DNA of 64,000 nt from Ruegeria sp. HKCCD8929 (GTDB lineage Bacteria; Pseudomonadota; Alphaproteobacteria; Rhodobacterales; Rhodobacteraceae). How positions within the stretch are numbered: position 1 is the first letter of the stretch; every line of letters begins with the position of its first letter. Positions 15,584 to 24,113 of the stretch are shown here, in pieces. Under the pieces are notes generated by a model. It did no database searches, was not told the DNA's origin, and saw only the letters and a program-made list of their open reading frames with translations. Location: contig NZ_WPZY01000017.1 of the NCBI RefSeq assembly GCF_013031405.1, forward strand, positions 1 through 64,000. The letters are read 5' to 3'. The translations under genes and the position numbers were made by a program.

Positions 15584-16594
15584 TTAGGGTTTTTCGATGC
15601 CCAGGGTTGCCGGATCGACCGTGGCCGCGCCCAGTTCCTGAAGCGTGTAGGCAAATGTGCTTTCCAGCGTCGAGAACAGTTTCTGCGCTTCGGGGCCGTA
15701 TTGCCCGCCGACATCGTAGTTGTTGGCGGCGGCCCACTCGGCCACGGTTTCAGACGCAATCGCCTGCTCAAACGCAGCGCCCAGCGCGGTCTTCACATCG
15801 TCCGATGCAGAGTTATGCACCGCAAACCCGATTGCCTGCTTGAGCGGCAGATACTTGTCCAGCCCGTCGTAAATCGAAAAGGCCGAGGGAACGGTCGTGC
15901 CCGCGATCTCCACCGGATCCGGCGTAAGCATGGCCAGCGGTTTGAGTTGCCCGCCTTCGATCAGGGCGGCTTGTTCGGCCAAGGACGTCACGACCAGTGC
16001 AACCTCGCCCGCGATTGCGGCCTCTTGTCCGGGCGCCGATCCCTTGTACGGGACAAACTTGAACTCTGCGCCTGACCCATTCTGCAGCGCAAGAAGATTC
16101 AGGTGATGAATTGAGCCTGCCCCTGACGCCGCAGCCGGTATAGTCCCCGGTGCCGCCTTTGCGGCCTCCACCAGTGATTCGAGTGTGTCGTAGGGGCTGT
16201 TGGCCGGAACCGAAATCAGATCGGGCGAGCCGCCAACGATGAATGGATACCAATAGTCGAATTTCTTGTCCCAGCCGCCCTGGACCGCGGCAGTGACATT
16301 GGATTCCGAAAGTCCAACCAGAGTGTAGCCATCGTCCGGCTGGTTCATCACATAGACCATTCCGTTTGACCCGGCGACGCCACCGGTCTGATTGATGACG
16401 TTTATCGATACAGGAAGATGTTTCTCCATCTCTGCCATGATCATGCGGTTGATCGTGTCAGTCCCTCCGCCAGCACCCCAAACGACCGCCGTCGTGATGT
16501 CGCGATAAGGGTAGTCCTGCGCCATGGCGGCCCCTCCGGTCAGCCCGGTGACCAGTGTTGCCAGCCCCGCAAGCTGTGCAATCGTACGTTTCAT
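15584..16594 (-). CDS. tctC: Tripartite tricarboxylate transporter binding protein TctC
   Basis: A 336-residue periplasmic solute-binding protein of the Bug/TctC family. Residues 1-26 form a signal peptide ending GGAAMAQ. Family features include YPYRDITTAVVWGAGGGTDT near the mature start and SGAGSIHHLNLLALQ. The start is the ATG at 16594, preceded by GGGAGGG; the frame extends further upstream without support. It is the first gene of the minus-strand operon and faces the divergent dehydrogenase gene across a strong dyad at 16643-16660. The ligand is unknown, but the operon context favours a small hydroxy-acid. Confidence 0.92.
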   Translation of the reverse strand: MKRTIAQLAGLATLVTGLTGGAAMAQDYPYRDITTAVVWGAGGGTDTINRMIMAEMEKHLPVSINVINQTGGVAGSNGMVYVMNQPDDGYTLVGLSESNVTAAVQGGWDKKFDYWYPFIVGGSPDLISVPANSPYDTLESLVEAAKAAPGTIPAAASGAGSIHHLNLLALQNGSGAEFKFVPYKGSAPGQEAAIAGEVALVVTSLAEQAALIEGGQLKPLAMLTPDPVEIAGTTVPSAFSIYDGLDKYLPLKQAIGFAVHNSASDDVKTALGAAFEQAIASETVAEWAAANNYDVGGQYGPEAQKLFSTLESTFAYTLQELGAATVDPATLGIEKP

Positions 16595-16642
16595 TTTTGT
16601 CGCCCTCCCGATTTGTGCGTTTATTGTTGCATTCATTTGCGT

Positions 16643-16660
16643 ATGCATTAAGCAATGCAT
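16643..16660. promoter_or_regulatory. Probable GntR/FCD operator in the divergent promoter region
   Basis: ATGCATT-AAGC-AATGCAT is a perfect 7-bp inverted repeat between tctC and the divergent dehydrogenase gene. Placed about 50 bp from the tctC start and 70 bp from the dehydrogenase start, it could control both operons. The likely binder is the FCD-type GntR regulator at the end of the plus-strand operon. Confidence 0.65.
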
Positions 16661-16729
16661 TGTCAATTCGTTTTGACGCGGAGTTGGTTGAAAACCTGCC
16701 TGCACGGACATCAGAGAGGGGCGTCGGAC

Positions 16730-17821
16730 ATGTCGGGAAACTATAAAATCGCGGTATTCGACGGCGACGGGATCGGCCCGGAAATCACTGAACCGACAGT
16801 GAAAATCCTGAAATCAATGTCCGAGGCAGCGCAGAGCTATGACCTGCGCTTCACCTATGCGCCCGCCGGGGCCAGTCACTATGCGGCAACAAACGAATCT
16901 CTTCCGGAGCGCTCACTGGAAATCGCCCGACGGGCCGATGCGATTCTGCTGTCTGCCATGGGTCTGCCCGACGTCCGCTACGAAGACGGCACGGAAATTT
17001 CCCCGCAGATCGACCTGCGCAAAGCGCTGAAGCTTTTTGCCGGCGTGCGCCCCGTAACAGTACGCACCGGTCAGGCCGGGCCCCTCACCTTGCCGGAGGG
17101 CCGGGAGATTGATTTTGTGCTTATTCGCGAAAGCACCGAAGGCCTGTTCCACTCTCAGGGCTGTGGGCAGGTGACAGAAACCGAAGCCCGCGAGACCTTG
17201 CTGATCACGCGCGACGTCTCTGAAAAACTGTTTCGGTTTGCCTTCGATCTGGCAGCCGCAAGAAAGAGCAGCGGGCGTGGTCCCGGCCGCGTTACCTGTG
17301 TCGACAAGGCAAATGTATTCCGCGCCTTCGCCTTCTTTCGGGGGTTGTTTGACGCGGAAGCCATGCGGCGCCCCTCAATCGTGGCCGATCACGCCTATGT
17401 GGACGCCGCAGCCCTATGGATGGTTCAGAAGCCGTGGGATTTCGATGTACTCGTGACCGAGAACATGTTCGGGGACATCCTGTCAGATCTGGGCGCAGGG
17501 CTGATGGGGGGGCTTGGACTGGCGCCGTCAGCCGATATCGGGCTCGACCACGCCGTTTTTCAGCCTTGCCATGGCTCGGCCCCGGATATCGCCGGTCAGG
17601 GCATTGCGAACCCGTTTGCGATGATGCTCTCGGCTGCCATGATGCTAGACTGGCTCGGGTTGAAACACGGGAACACCGAAATGCAATACGATGGAACCCG
17701 GTTGCGGCAGGCCGTCGAAGCCGTGGTGGCAGAAGGGCGGGTCCTCACCCGTGACCTCGGCGGAAATGCCAGCACGCTTGCTGCTGCAGACGCGGTTACT
17801 CAGATGATGAGGGCATCATGA
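16730..17821 (+). CDS. Isopropylmalate/isocitrate-family (tartrate-type) dehydrogenase
   Basis: A 363-residue metal-dependent NAD(P)-linked beta-decarboxylating dehydrogenase-family enzyme. It has the start motif DGDGIGPEI, VDKANVF, the metal-binding region DVLVTENMFGDILSDLGAGL and HGSAPDIAGQGIANP. The family oxidises 2-hydroxy acids bearing a further carboxylate, for example isopropylmalate, isocitrate, tartrate and malate. It is not in a leucine operon, so a catabolic substrate such as a tartrate-like or aldonic acid is more likely. The ATG at 16730 is preceded by GAGAGGGG; the longer frame from 16655 overlaps the operator. It overlaps the next gene by 4 bp. Confidence 0.87.
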   Translation: MSGNYKIAVFDGDGIGPEITEPTVKILKSMSEAAQSYDLRFTYAPAGASHYAATNESLPERSLEIARRADAILLSAMGLPDVRYEDGTEISPQIDLRKALKLFAGVRPVTVRTGQAGPLTLPEGREIDFVLIRESTEGLFHSQGCGQVTETEARETLLITRDVSEKLFRFAFDLAAARKSSGRGPGRVTCVDKANVFRAFAFFRGLFDAEAMRRPSIVADHAYVDAAALWMVQKPWDFDVLVTENMFGDILSDLGAGLMGGLGLAPSADIGLDHAVFQPCHGSAPDIAGQGIANPFAMMLSAAMMLDWLGLKHGNTEMQYDGTRLRQAVEAVVAEGRVLTRDLGGNASTLAAADAVTQMMRAS

Positions 17822-18843
17822 CCACGCGCCTGAAAGTTGCCTGTGTGGGTGCGGGGTACTTCAGCCAGTTCCACTACGGCAGTTGGTCGCGGATCGACCG
17901 GGTCGAGTTGGTCGGCTCGTGCAATCGCGACATCGAAAAGGCGCGGGCGACCGGATTGCCCGCGTATGGCGATCTGGCGACCATGCTCGAGGATAAGCGC
18001 CCGGACATACTGGACATCATCTTGCCACCGGTGGCTCATGCGGATGCGATCCGCACCGCCCTGGGCGCGGGCGTGAAAACTCTGATCTGTCAGAAACCGT
18101 TTTGCCTCGACAGAGCGGAAGCGCAAGAGATGACGGCCCTCGCTGCCGCGCGGGGTGTGCGCATCGTGGTGCACGAGAATTTCAGGTTCCAGCCGTGGTA
18201 CAGGGCGTTGAAAACCGCCCTTGACGCTGAGATTCTCGGCGACCTGCATCAGCTGACCTTTCGGCTGCGCCCGGGTGACGGTCAGGGGAGTGATGCGTAT
18301 CTGGACCGGCAGCCGTATTTCCAGCAAATGCCCCGCTTTCTGGTGCATGAGACCGCCGTTCACTGGATCGACACGTTCCGGTTCCTGCTAGGTGATCCGA
18401 TCGCCGTTTACGCCGATCTGCGCCGGTTGAACCCCCATATCGCCGGAGAGGACGCGGGTTATGTAATGCTCGATTTTCCAAAGGGCGTGCGCGCCTTGTT
18501 CGATGGCAACCGGCATCTGGATCATGCCGCGGACAATCATCGCCGGACAATGGGAGAGGCTCTGATCGAGGGCTCGGACGGAACCATCCGGCTGCTCGGC
18601 GACGGATCGCTCTGGCAACGCCCCTTTGGGACCGAGCTCGAGACGTGTCTGCTGCCGCCTGATTGCTGGGACGGATTTGGCGGGGATTGCGTACACGCCT
18701 TGCAAAAGCATGTGGTTTCAGGCCTTCTGGATGGATCCCCGATGGAAAACCTCGCAGAAGACTACCTGCGCGTCATCGACATCGAAGAGGCAATCTATAC
18801 CTCGGCAGAGACCGGACAGAAAATTTTGCTGGAGCCACATTGA
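17818..18843 (+). CDS. Gfo/Idh/MocA-family oxidoreductase
   Basis: A 341-residue NAD(P)-dependent dehydrogenase with an N-terminal Rossmann fold (VGAGYFSQFHYGSW), the family Lys-Pro motif as CQKPFCL near residue 100, HENFRFQPWY, and a C-terminal alpha/beta domain (HETAVHWIDTFRFLLG). Family members oxidise sugars, often at C1 to a lactone, or ring and carbon-3 hydroxyls. Together with the divergent lactonase-like hydrolase, oxidation of an aldose to a lactone is a reasonable inference. It is joined by 4-bp overlaps to both the dehydrogenase before it and the regulator after it. Confidence 0.9.
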   Translation: MTTRLKVACVGAGYFSQFHYGSWSRIDRVELVGSCNRDIEKARATGLPAYGDLATMLEDKRPDILDIILPPVAHADAIRTALGAGVKTLICQKPFCLDRAEAQEMTALAAARGVRIVVHENFRFQPWYRALKTALDAEILGDLHQLTFRLRPGDGQGSDAYLDRQPYFQQMPRFLVHETAVHWIDTFRFLLGDPIAVYADLRRLNPHIAGEDAGYVMLDFPKGVRALFDGNRHLDHAADNHRRTMGEALIEGSDGTIRLLGDGSLWQRPFGTELETCLLPPDCWDGFGGDCVHALQKHVVSGLLDGSPMENLAEDYLRVIDIEEAIYTSAETGQKILLEPH

Positions 18844-19517
18844 AACACCAGGACGTCAAACCGCAGTCGAACACTCAGCGCGCGGTTCAGGAACTGCGGC
18901 AGATGATTTTCACCGGCGAGTTGCCAGCAGGCTCGGATCATCTGGAAAGCGAGCTGGCGGTTCAGCTTGGGATGTCACGCACCCCAATTCGCGAGGCCGC
19001 GCTCATGCTTGAAAGCCAGGGGCTGCTTGAGCTCCGGCCACGCAAGGGCGTGCGTATTCTGCCCGTGTCGCCCGAAGATATGTGCGAGATCTACGACGTT
19101 CTGACCGAGCTTGAAAGCCTAGCCGCTCGACGCGCTGCGGAAAGATCGCCCTCGCCGGCTGAGTTGCAGGCCCTGGCGCAGGCAATCGACGACATGGAAA
19201 ATGCCCTGACCCAGCACTCACTGGAAGATTGGGCCGAAGCGGACGAGCGGTTTCACCGGGAACTGGTCCGTTTGGGCGGAAACTCCAGGGTACAGTCCAT
19301 TGTTGCGATGATGAGCGATCAGGTGCGCCGCGCCCGCGCCGTCACACTGTTCATGCGGCCGCTTCCGGTGAAATCCAACGAAGACCATCGCCGCGTTTTC
19401 GAGGCCATCCGGTCCGGCCGGGCCGATGAAGCCGCGTTCGTCCATCATGCCCACAGGCAAAACGCAAAAAAACTGATCATTGACCTGCTTGAGAAGCACA
19501 AGTTGAGCAGAGTGTGA
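18840..19517 (+). CDS. GntR-family regulator, FCD subgroup (TTG start)
   Basis: A 225-residue regulator. The N-terminal winged helix spans about residues 10-75 (SELAVQLGMSRTPIREAALM-like core, followed by LRPRKGVRILPVS), and the C-terminal FCD domain carries the metal/ligand-binding Asp and His residues (RFHRELV, SNEDHRRVF, HHAHRQNAK). The proposed start is TTG at 18840, within the stop of the preceding gene (TTGA overlap), with GGAG 5 bp ahead. FCD regulators commonly repress sugar-acid catabolism and release DNA on binding the acid or a metabolite. It probably acts at the dyad 16643-16660. Confidence 0.9.
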   Translation: MKHQDVKPQSNTQRAVQELRQMIFTGELPAGSDHLESELAVQLGMSRTPIREAALMLESQGLLELRPRKGVRILPVSPEDMCEIYDVLTELESLAARRAAERSPSPAELQALAQAIDDMENALTQHSLEDWAEADERFHRELVRLGGNSRVQSIVAMMSDQVRRARAVTLFMRPLPVKSNEDHRRVFEAIRSGRADEAAFVHHAHRQNAKKLIIDLLEKHKLSRV

Positions 19518-19659
19518 TGTTGTGGGCCGTGGAGCTTGAAAGGCCGCAAGGACGCCGGCGTGCAGACCCTCTCAAAGAAAGCCATTAACCCGCTATCGAG
19601 AGGCGCCGGCAATCAGCCCAAGACAGGCGTCATTGCCGGCAGATACCGCTCCCAACTGC

Positions 19660-20715
19660 TTAACAGCCAATCACCGCGCAAATTCTGTTGCGGTAGGCGG
19701 CATTCGCCTCGCTTTCGATGCTGGTCTGTGCTGGCGCGGCCACCGGTCCGCAGCTGAGTTCATAGCTTTCGCTCAACCCCAAATTCACGCATTCCGAGAT
19801 GCTCCACCCGGGCGGGATATCGTTTAGGTCCACGTCATTCCATTTCGGGTGACCCACTTGTTTCAGGGTCTGGAATTGTTTGACGATGAGGTACGCCATA
19901 TCTGAGACGGCCTGGCAGCTTTGCCGATGATAGACGTTGCGCCCCGGGTTGTATTCGAAAGTCATCAGAACGGCCTTCACCGCAACGACATCGATGGCTT
20001 CCTGCTGGAACGGGTAGGTCCCAGCCTCGATCCGCGAAGGTGTGTAAACCGCTGCCAGTGTCGGATCGGTGATCGGCAACAGATGCAGTTTATCAGGGTC
20101 GATCTGGTTGCTCTGGAAAATGTTGGTGGGCGCCCCTGCAACGTAGAAAAACGCGTCGATACTGCCTTCAAGCAGCCTTTGCAGCGACGTGTCGGCATTG
20201 ATGGTCAGGCGCTCGGCGGGGGTAACCCTGGCGAGATCAAGAACCAGCGAAGCGGTCAGAAAGGTTCCGCTGTCCTCGACACCGACCGCCACGCGGCGAC
20301 CGTTCAGATCGGCCAATGAAGTGATTTCGCGCTTGGCCAGAATGTGCACCTCTTCGTTGTAAAGCGGGAATGCGATGCGGACGCCGAAAATGGCCCGGGC
20401 AATCTCGGGATCTTCGCTGGAATAGGTTTTCAGGTATTCCAGCACATCGCTTTGGACGATGCCCAGTTGGGTGTGGCGGCGTTTGCGCACTCCAAGGAAA
20501 TTCTCCAGCGATCCTGCGCTTTCGCGGACGTTGAGCTCGATGCCACATGCTGAGGCAATATCACTCATATCACGCCCGATCTGGATATATGTTCCCGTCG
20601 GCCCACCTGTCAAAATGTTGCGCTCGAACGCCGAAGCGGACAGCGGCAGTACAAGACCCAAGGCCGCCAAAACCCCGCTTCTGGCAAGGACCTTCCCTAG
20701 CTTGATCAAACCCAT
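19660..20715 (-). CDS. Orphan TAXI-family TRAP-type binding protein
   Basis: A 351-residue exported protein. Residues 1-28 are a signal peptide (LGLVLPLSASAFERN). The TAXI fold is recognised from ILTGGPTGTYIQIGRDMSDI, AGSLENFLGVR and NGRRVAVGVEDSGTF. The C-terminal third carries five cysteines after about residue 260, ending NRICAVIGC, which is unusual and suggests disulfides or an added domain. TAXI proteins normally deliver ligands to a fused TRAP permease, but none is present here. Instead it follows the coiled-coil gene by 26 bp. The ATG at 20715 has GGGAGGG about 4 bp upstream. A signalling rather than transport role is possible. Confidence 0.87.
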   Translation of the reverse strand: MGLIKLGKVLARSGVLAALGLVLPLSASAFERNILTGGPTGTYIQIGRDMSDIASACGIELNVRESAGSLENFLGVRKRRHTQLGIVQSDVLEYLKTYSSEDPEIARAIFGVRIAFPLYNEEVHILAKREITSLADLNGRRVAVGVEDSGTFLTASLVLDLARVTPAERLTINADTSLQRLLEGSIDAFFYVAGAPTNIFQSNQIDPDKLHLLPITDPTLAAVYTPSRIEAGTYPFQQEAIDVVAVKAVLMTFEYNPGRNVYHRQSCQAVSDMAYLIVKQFQTLKQVGHPKWNDVDLNDIPPGWSISECVNLGLSESYELSCGPVAAPAQTSIESEANAAYRNRICAVIGC

Positions 20716-20741
20716 TTTACCCTCCCTCAGAACAACAAAAC

Positions 20742-23700
20742 CTAACAAATCTCTCCGGACCGAACCAAATGCAGCAGGGTCTGCCGGTTGATCTCTCCGG
20801 TGGCCGCTCTCAATGCGTCGGTCGCGCAAGTGCCGCTTGCCAAATCGGCGACAAGGCCATTGATGACTCCCTCGGGCAGGTCGTTCAGGCCCGGCGCACC
20901 GATCAGGATCGAACGGACAATCTCGATGGGGACGGCGGCGTTCGATGCAGACGAAGACACGACAGACGGTGTCGAACGCGCCGCCACCGTTGGGCTGGCC
21001 GCCTCTGAACCTTCCCGAGGTTGATCGGATTGCGGTGAGACCCGTAAATCGGCTTCGACCGCGCGGCGTTCCAACTCTTCCAGACTCGCCGTAAGGTTCG
21101 ACAGTTCATCGCGGTAGGCGGCGGTTTGCAGACGCAATGACTCCAACTCGGCCCGCGCAGTCGCCGCGCTCAGCGTCGACTGCGAGAGATCAGCCTGATT
21201 GGCTAGGTGTTGCTGTTGAACAGCCTCGATTTCCTGAGTTGCGCTGACCTTGGCCGCTTCCAACTCGGCAAGCTGAGTGGCCGCTGTATCCCGCCGGGAC
21301 TCGACCTCTGTTGCCTCGGCGGTCAGGCGATCCAGCTCTTCCCGAGCCGGGGCGATATCGCCTTGTATCGCGCGCAATTCGGCTTCGGCTTCTTCAACCT
21401 GGGTGTTCACGTCCGCCAAAGCTTGTGACGCCGCCGCGGTCTCGGTGGCGCTCTCGCGGGCTCCTTCAACTTCTGCGGTCAACTGGCCAAGCTCGGTGCG
21501 GCGACCATCCAACTGACGCAATAGCGCACTCAGCTCTTCTTCCGCCACCGCCGCGTCGTCGGAGGTCTGCTGAAGCGAGGCTACCACCCGGTCGCGCTCT
21601 TCGATTGCGGCTGCAGTCGTGGCCGCAGTATCCGCCTGCCGCTCGTCGAGCGCAGCAAGTTCCGATTGGGCGGTATCGCGTTTGCTGATGATCTCGGCAA
21701 GGCTGGCAGCCGCGCTGTCATGCTCAAGGCGAATGTCCTCCAGCTCCTTGGCCAGTTCCGACTTGGCTTGCGTGTCCGCATCGATTGCCGCACGAAGTTC
21801 GGCCCGCTGGCCCTCCAATTCGTCCTTCTCGGCATTCAGGTCGTTGAGTGTTGCGGCAGCCTCTGTGATGGAGAGCTGCGACTGCGCCAACTCGTCCTTC
21901 GACGTAGCGACTTCGTCTGAGAGACCGTCACGCTCCTGACGCAGTTTGTCGAGCGCCGCCGCCAGATCCTGCCGGGTTTGCTCATCCGCCTGCAGTTCCT
22001 CGGACGCCTCCTGAACTTTGGCGGTCAATTCAGCAAGCTCGGCCTCGCTGCGGGTAAGCTCACCGCGAGTGGACGCCACCTCGGATCGCAATGCTTCGAG
22101 GCTTTCCTGTGCATTCGAACGCTCCAAGTTCCCGGCGGCGATCTCGGCCCTAAGTCCCAGAAGTTCGTCGCGCGCCTGCACGATACCCTTTTCAACGGCG
22201 TTTTTGTCAGCAATCACTTCGCCAACGCTGGCCTCTTCCTGTTGCAGAGCGGCGAGTTCTTCCTGCAGTTCCGCCAAGGCGGTTTCCGCCGCTGCCTTTT
22301 CCTCGCCCGCTGTCTGGGCGGCACTTTCGGCGAGCGAACGTTCCGCCGACAATGCTGCAAGCTCGGCGGACAAGGCATCGCGGCGGTCGACAAGCTCGGC
22401 GAGCGCATCCTCGGTCTGCTCCGTCTCGGCCCGGATTGCATCAAGGCGGGTCTTGTTGTCCTCAAGCTCCGCTTGCGTTTCAGCAGAGGTAGCGCCAATT
22501 TCAGCGGCCTCCTCCTCGGCCAACCGCAGCGCCTCCGAGCGCTCCGCCTGCTCTTTCTTCACTGCATTCAGCGCAGTTTCGGTTTGCTCCAACTCCGACC
22601 GTGTCGCGTCCAGTTCCTGTCGCACACCGGCCAGGCTTCCTTCGGCGGCGTCACGTTCCTGCGTCAGTTGGGCCAGTCTCTGGGAAATCGCCTCGGACTC
22701 GGCGGCTTCTTCGCGAGCCTTCTCGATTTTTGCGGCAAGGTTCTCGAATTCCTCACGGCGTTTGGCAATCTCGGCGTCTAGTTCCTCATTCTCGGCTTGC
22801 GTATCCGAAGAGACACCTCTGGTGTGCTCCGATTCCGCAACAGCAACCGCGACCTGCTCAGCGGGCATTGGCAGACCCTGTTCCGCCTCGGCGATCCTAT
22901 TCTGCAATTCGGAAATGCTCTCAGCACTTTGGTCAATCCCTTCTTCGACAGCCATTTTCTGGTCGTGCAGGATTTTTAATGCTTTTTCCGCCTCTGAAAC
23001 ACTGGCGTGAAGCGCCGCAATCTCTTCGCCCATCGCTTTCAGATCGGCATCCGCTGTCTCTCTTTGCGCCTGAATCGACTGAATCGATTGCTCTGCCGAT
23101 GCGATCGCTGCCGCCGTCTCGGCGGCGTCCGTGGACAGGCCGATCTTTCTGGCAATCAGCACCTCCAACTCTTCCCGCAGCCGCGTCTCATCCTCTTGCA
23201 ACCCGTCCAATGCGTCCTTGGCTTCAGCCTGCAATTCGGCGGCGGGCGCATCGCCGACATCTACACTGTTCTCAGGATCGCCTTCGCCTGCCTTGAACTG
23301 CTGAAGGTCGCCAACTTCCGCCTTTGCGGTTTCGATCTGGACGTTGAGTTCTGCAAGCCTAATGTTGGCCGCCTGTGCGCTGGTCTCCAGGTCAACGATC
23401 TCGGCTTGCTGCTCGGCCATCTTGGCCTCGTTCGCCTCGATTTCGGCAACCAACTGGCTCTCTGCCTCGTCCAGTTCGGCAATTCGTGATGTGAAACCCT
23501 GTCTCTCTGCGTCCACGTCTGCGATCCGGGCGCGCAACGCTGACAGATCGTCATCGGCCTTGGCAATGTCGCCGACCAATTTGTCTCTGTTGGATTGCGC
23601 TCGGGCGACGTCCTCTTCCAGCAAGGCAAGCGTTTTTCGCAGCGGGGAAACCGCCTGAGTCGATCCCTCGGAAATTGTCGCAGACTCTTCGGCGCCTTGT

Positions 23701-23774
23701 GCGAAACCGACAGGCGCCCCAATGCAAAGCCCTAAAACAAAAATAACCAAACAAAACAGCCGAAGCCGGAACAT
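20742..23774 (-). CDS. Large exported coiled-coil protein, unknown function
   Basis: A 1010-residue protein with a signal peptide (residues 1-27: MFRLRLFCLVIFVLGLC, cleaved near GFAQG). The following 850 residues or so are nearly continuous heptad-rich coiled coil, very high in Glu, Ala, Gln and Leu (for example AELDEAESQLVAEIEANEAK). The last 75 residues are different: IPIEIVRSILIGAPGLNDLP, then GVINGLVADLASGTCATDAL and a Cys-terminated end (RSGEIC), forming a small predicted globular domain. The ATG at 23774 starts the signal peptide; a longer frame from 23960 is unsupported. It precedes the TAXI protein gene by 26 bp and is divergent from a cyclase gene. It may be a periplasmic scaffold. 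No family was recognised. Confidence 0.85.
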   Translation of the reverse strand: MFRLRLFCLVIFVLGLCIGAPVGFAQGAEESATISEGSTQAVSPLRKTLALLEEDVARAQSNRDKLVGDIAKADDDLSALRARIADVDAERQGFTSRIAELDEAESQLVAEIEANEAKMAEQQAEIVDLETSAQAANIRLAELNVQIETAKAEVGDLQQFKAGEGDPENSVDVGDAPAAELQAEAKDALDGLQEDETRLREELEVLIARKIGLSTDAAETAAAIASAEQSIQSIQAQRETADADLKAMGEEIAALHASVSEAEKALKILHDQKMAVEEGIDQSAESISELQNRIAEAEQGLPMPAEQVAVAVAESEHTRGVSSDTQAENEELDAEIAKRREEFENLAAKIEKAREEAAESEAISQRLAQLTQERDAAEGSLAGVRQELDATRSELEQTETALNAVKKEQAERSEALRLAEEEAAEIGATSAETQAELEDNKTRLDAIRAETEQTEDALAELVDRRDALSAELAALSAERSLAESAAQTAGEEKAAAETALAELQEELAALQQEEASVGEVIADKNAVEKGIVQARDELLGLRAEIAAGNLERSNAQESLEALRSEVASTRGELTRSEAELAELTAKVQEASEELQADEQTRQDLAAALDKLRQERDGLSDEVATSKDELAQSQLSITEAAATLNDLNAEKDELEGQRAELRAAIDADTQAKSELAKELEDIRLEHDSAAASLAEIISKRDTAQSELAALDERQADTAATTAAAIEERDRVVASLQQTSDDAAVAEEELSALLRQLDGRRTELGQLTAEVEGARESATETAAASQALADVNTQVEEAEAELRAIQGDIAPAREELDRLTAEATEVESRRDTAATQLAELEAAKVSATQEIEAVQQQHLANQADLSQSTLSAATARAELESLRLQTAAYRDELSNLTASLEELERRAVEADLRVSPQSDQPREGSEAASPTVAARSTPSVVSSSASNAAVPIEIVRSILIGAPGLNDLPEGVINGLVADLASGTCATDALRAATGEINRQTLLHLVRSGEIC

Positions 23775-24113
23775 CCCTCCACTCTCCAAGCAGAAAAGGC
23801 GACACAAGCTTCTCACAAATTGTTGAAAAAGTCGAATCGTAACCGGATGGGCCGGAGCGTAAGGCGGCCACGAACCCGTGCTGATCCCGTTCATGGAGCC
23901 ACACAAAAAACGGTCAATTTTGGGTTTAATCGGCGCTTTGAAAGCCCTCTCATCACCCACTGGTGAACACCTTCATGACCAATAATGCTATACCGTTCGG
24001 CCAGAAAACCCTCAGAATATGGGATACCGCCGGGCCACAAGAACGAGGTTTCATTTCGCCAGTTGGCAATCTAAGCTCTCGACTCCGGCGCTTACCGCTA
24101 TTTTGGAGCCACC
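23775..24113. other. Divergent promoter region, coiled-coil gene and cyclase gene
   Basis: These 339 bases separate the coiled-coil gene from the cyclase gene and should contain both promoters. No strong palindrome or gene was found; short frames crossing it lack domains. Confidence 0.45.

Noticed and set aside
20742..23774. SMC/Rad50-type ATPase for the long coiled-coil protein
   Set aside because: No Walker A, signature or Walker B motif is present, and the protein has a signal peptide.
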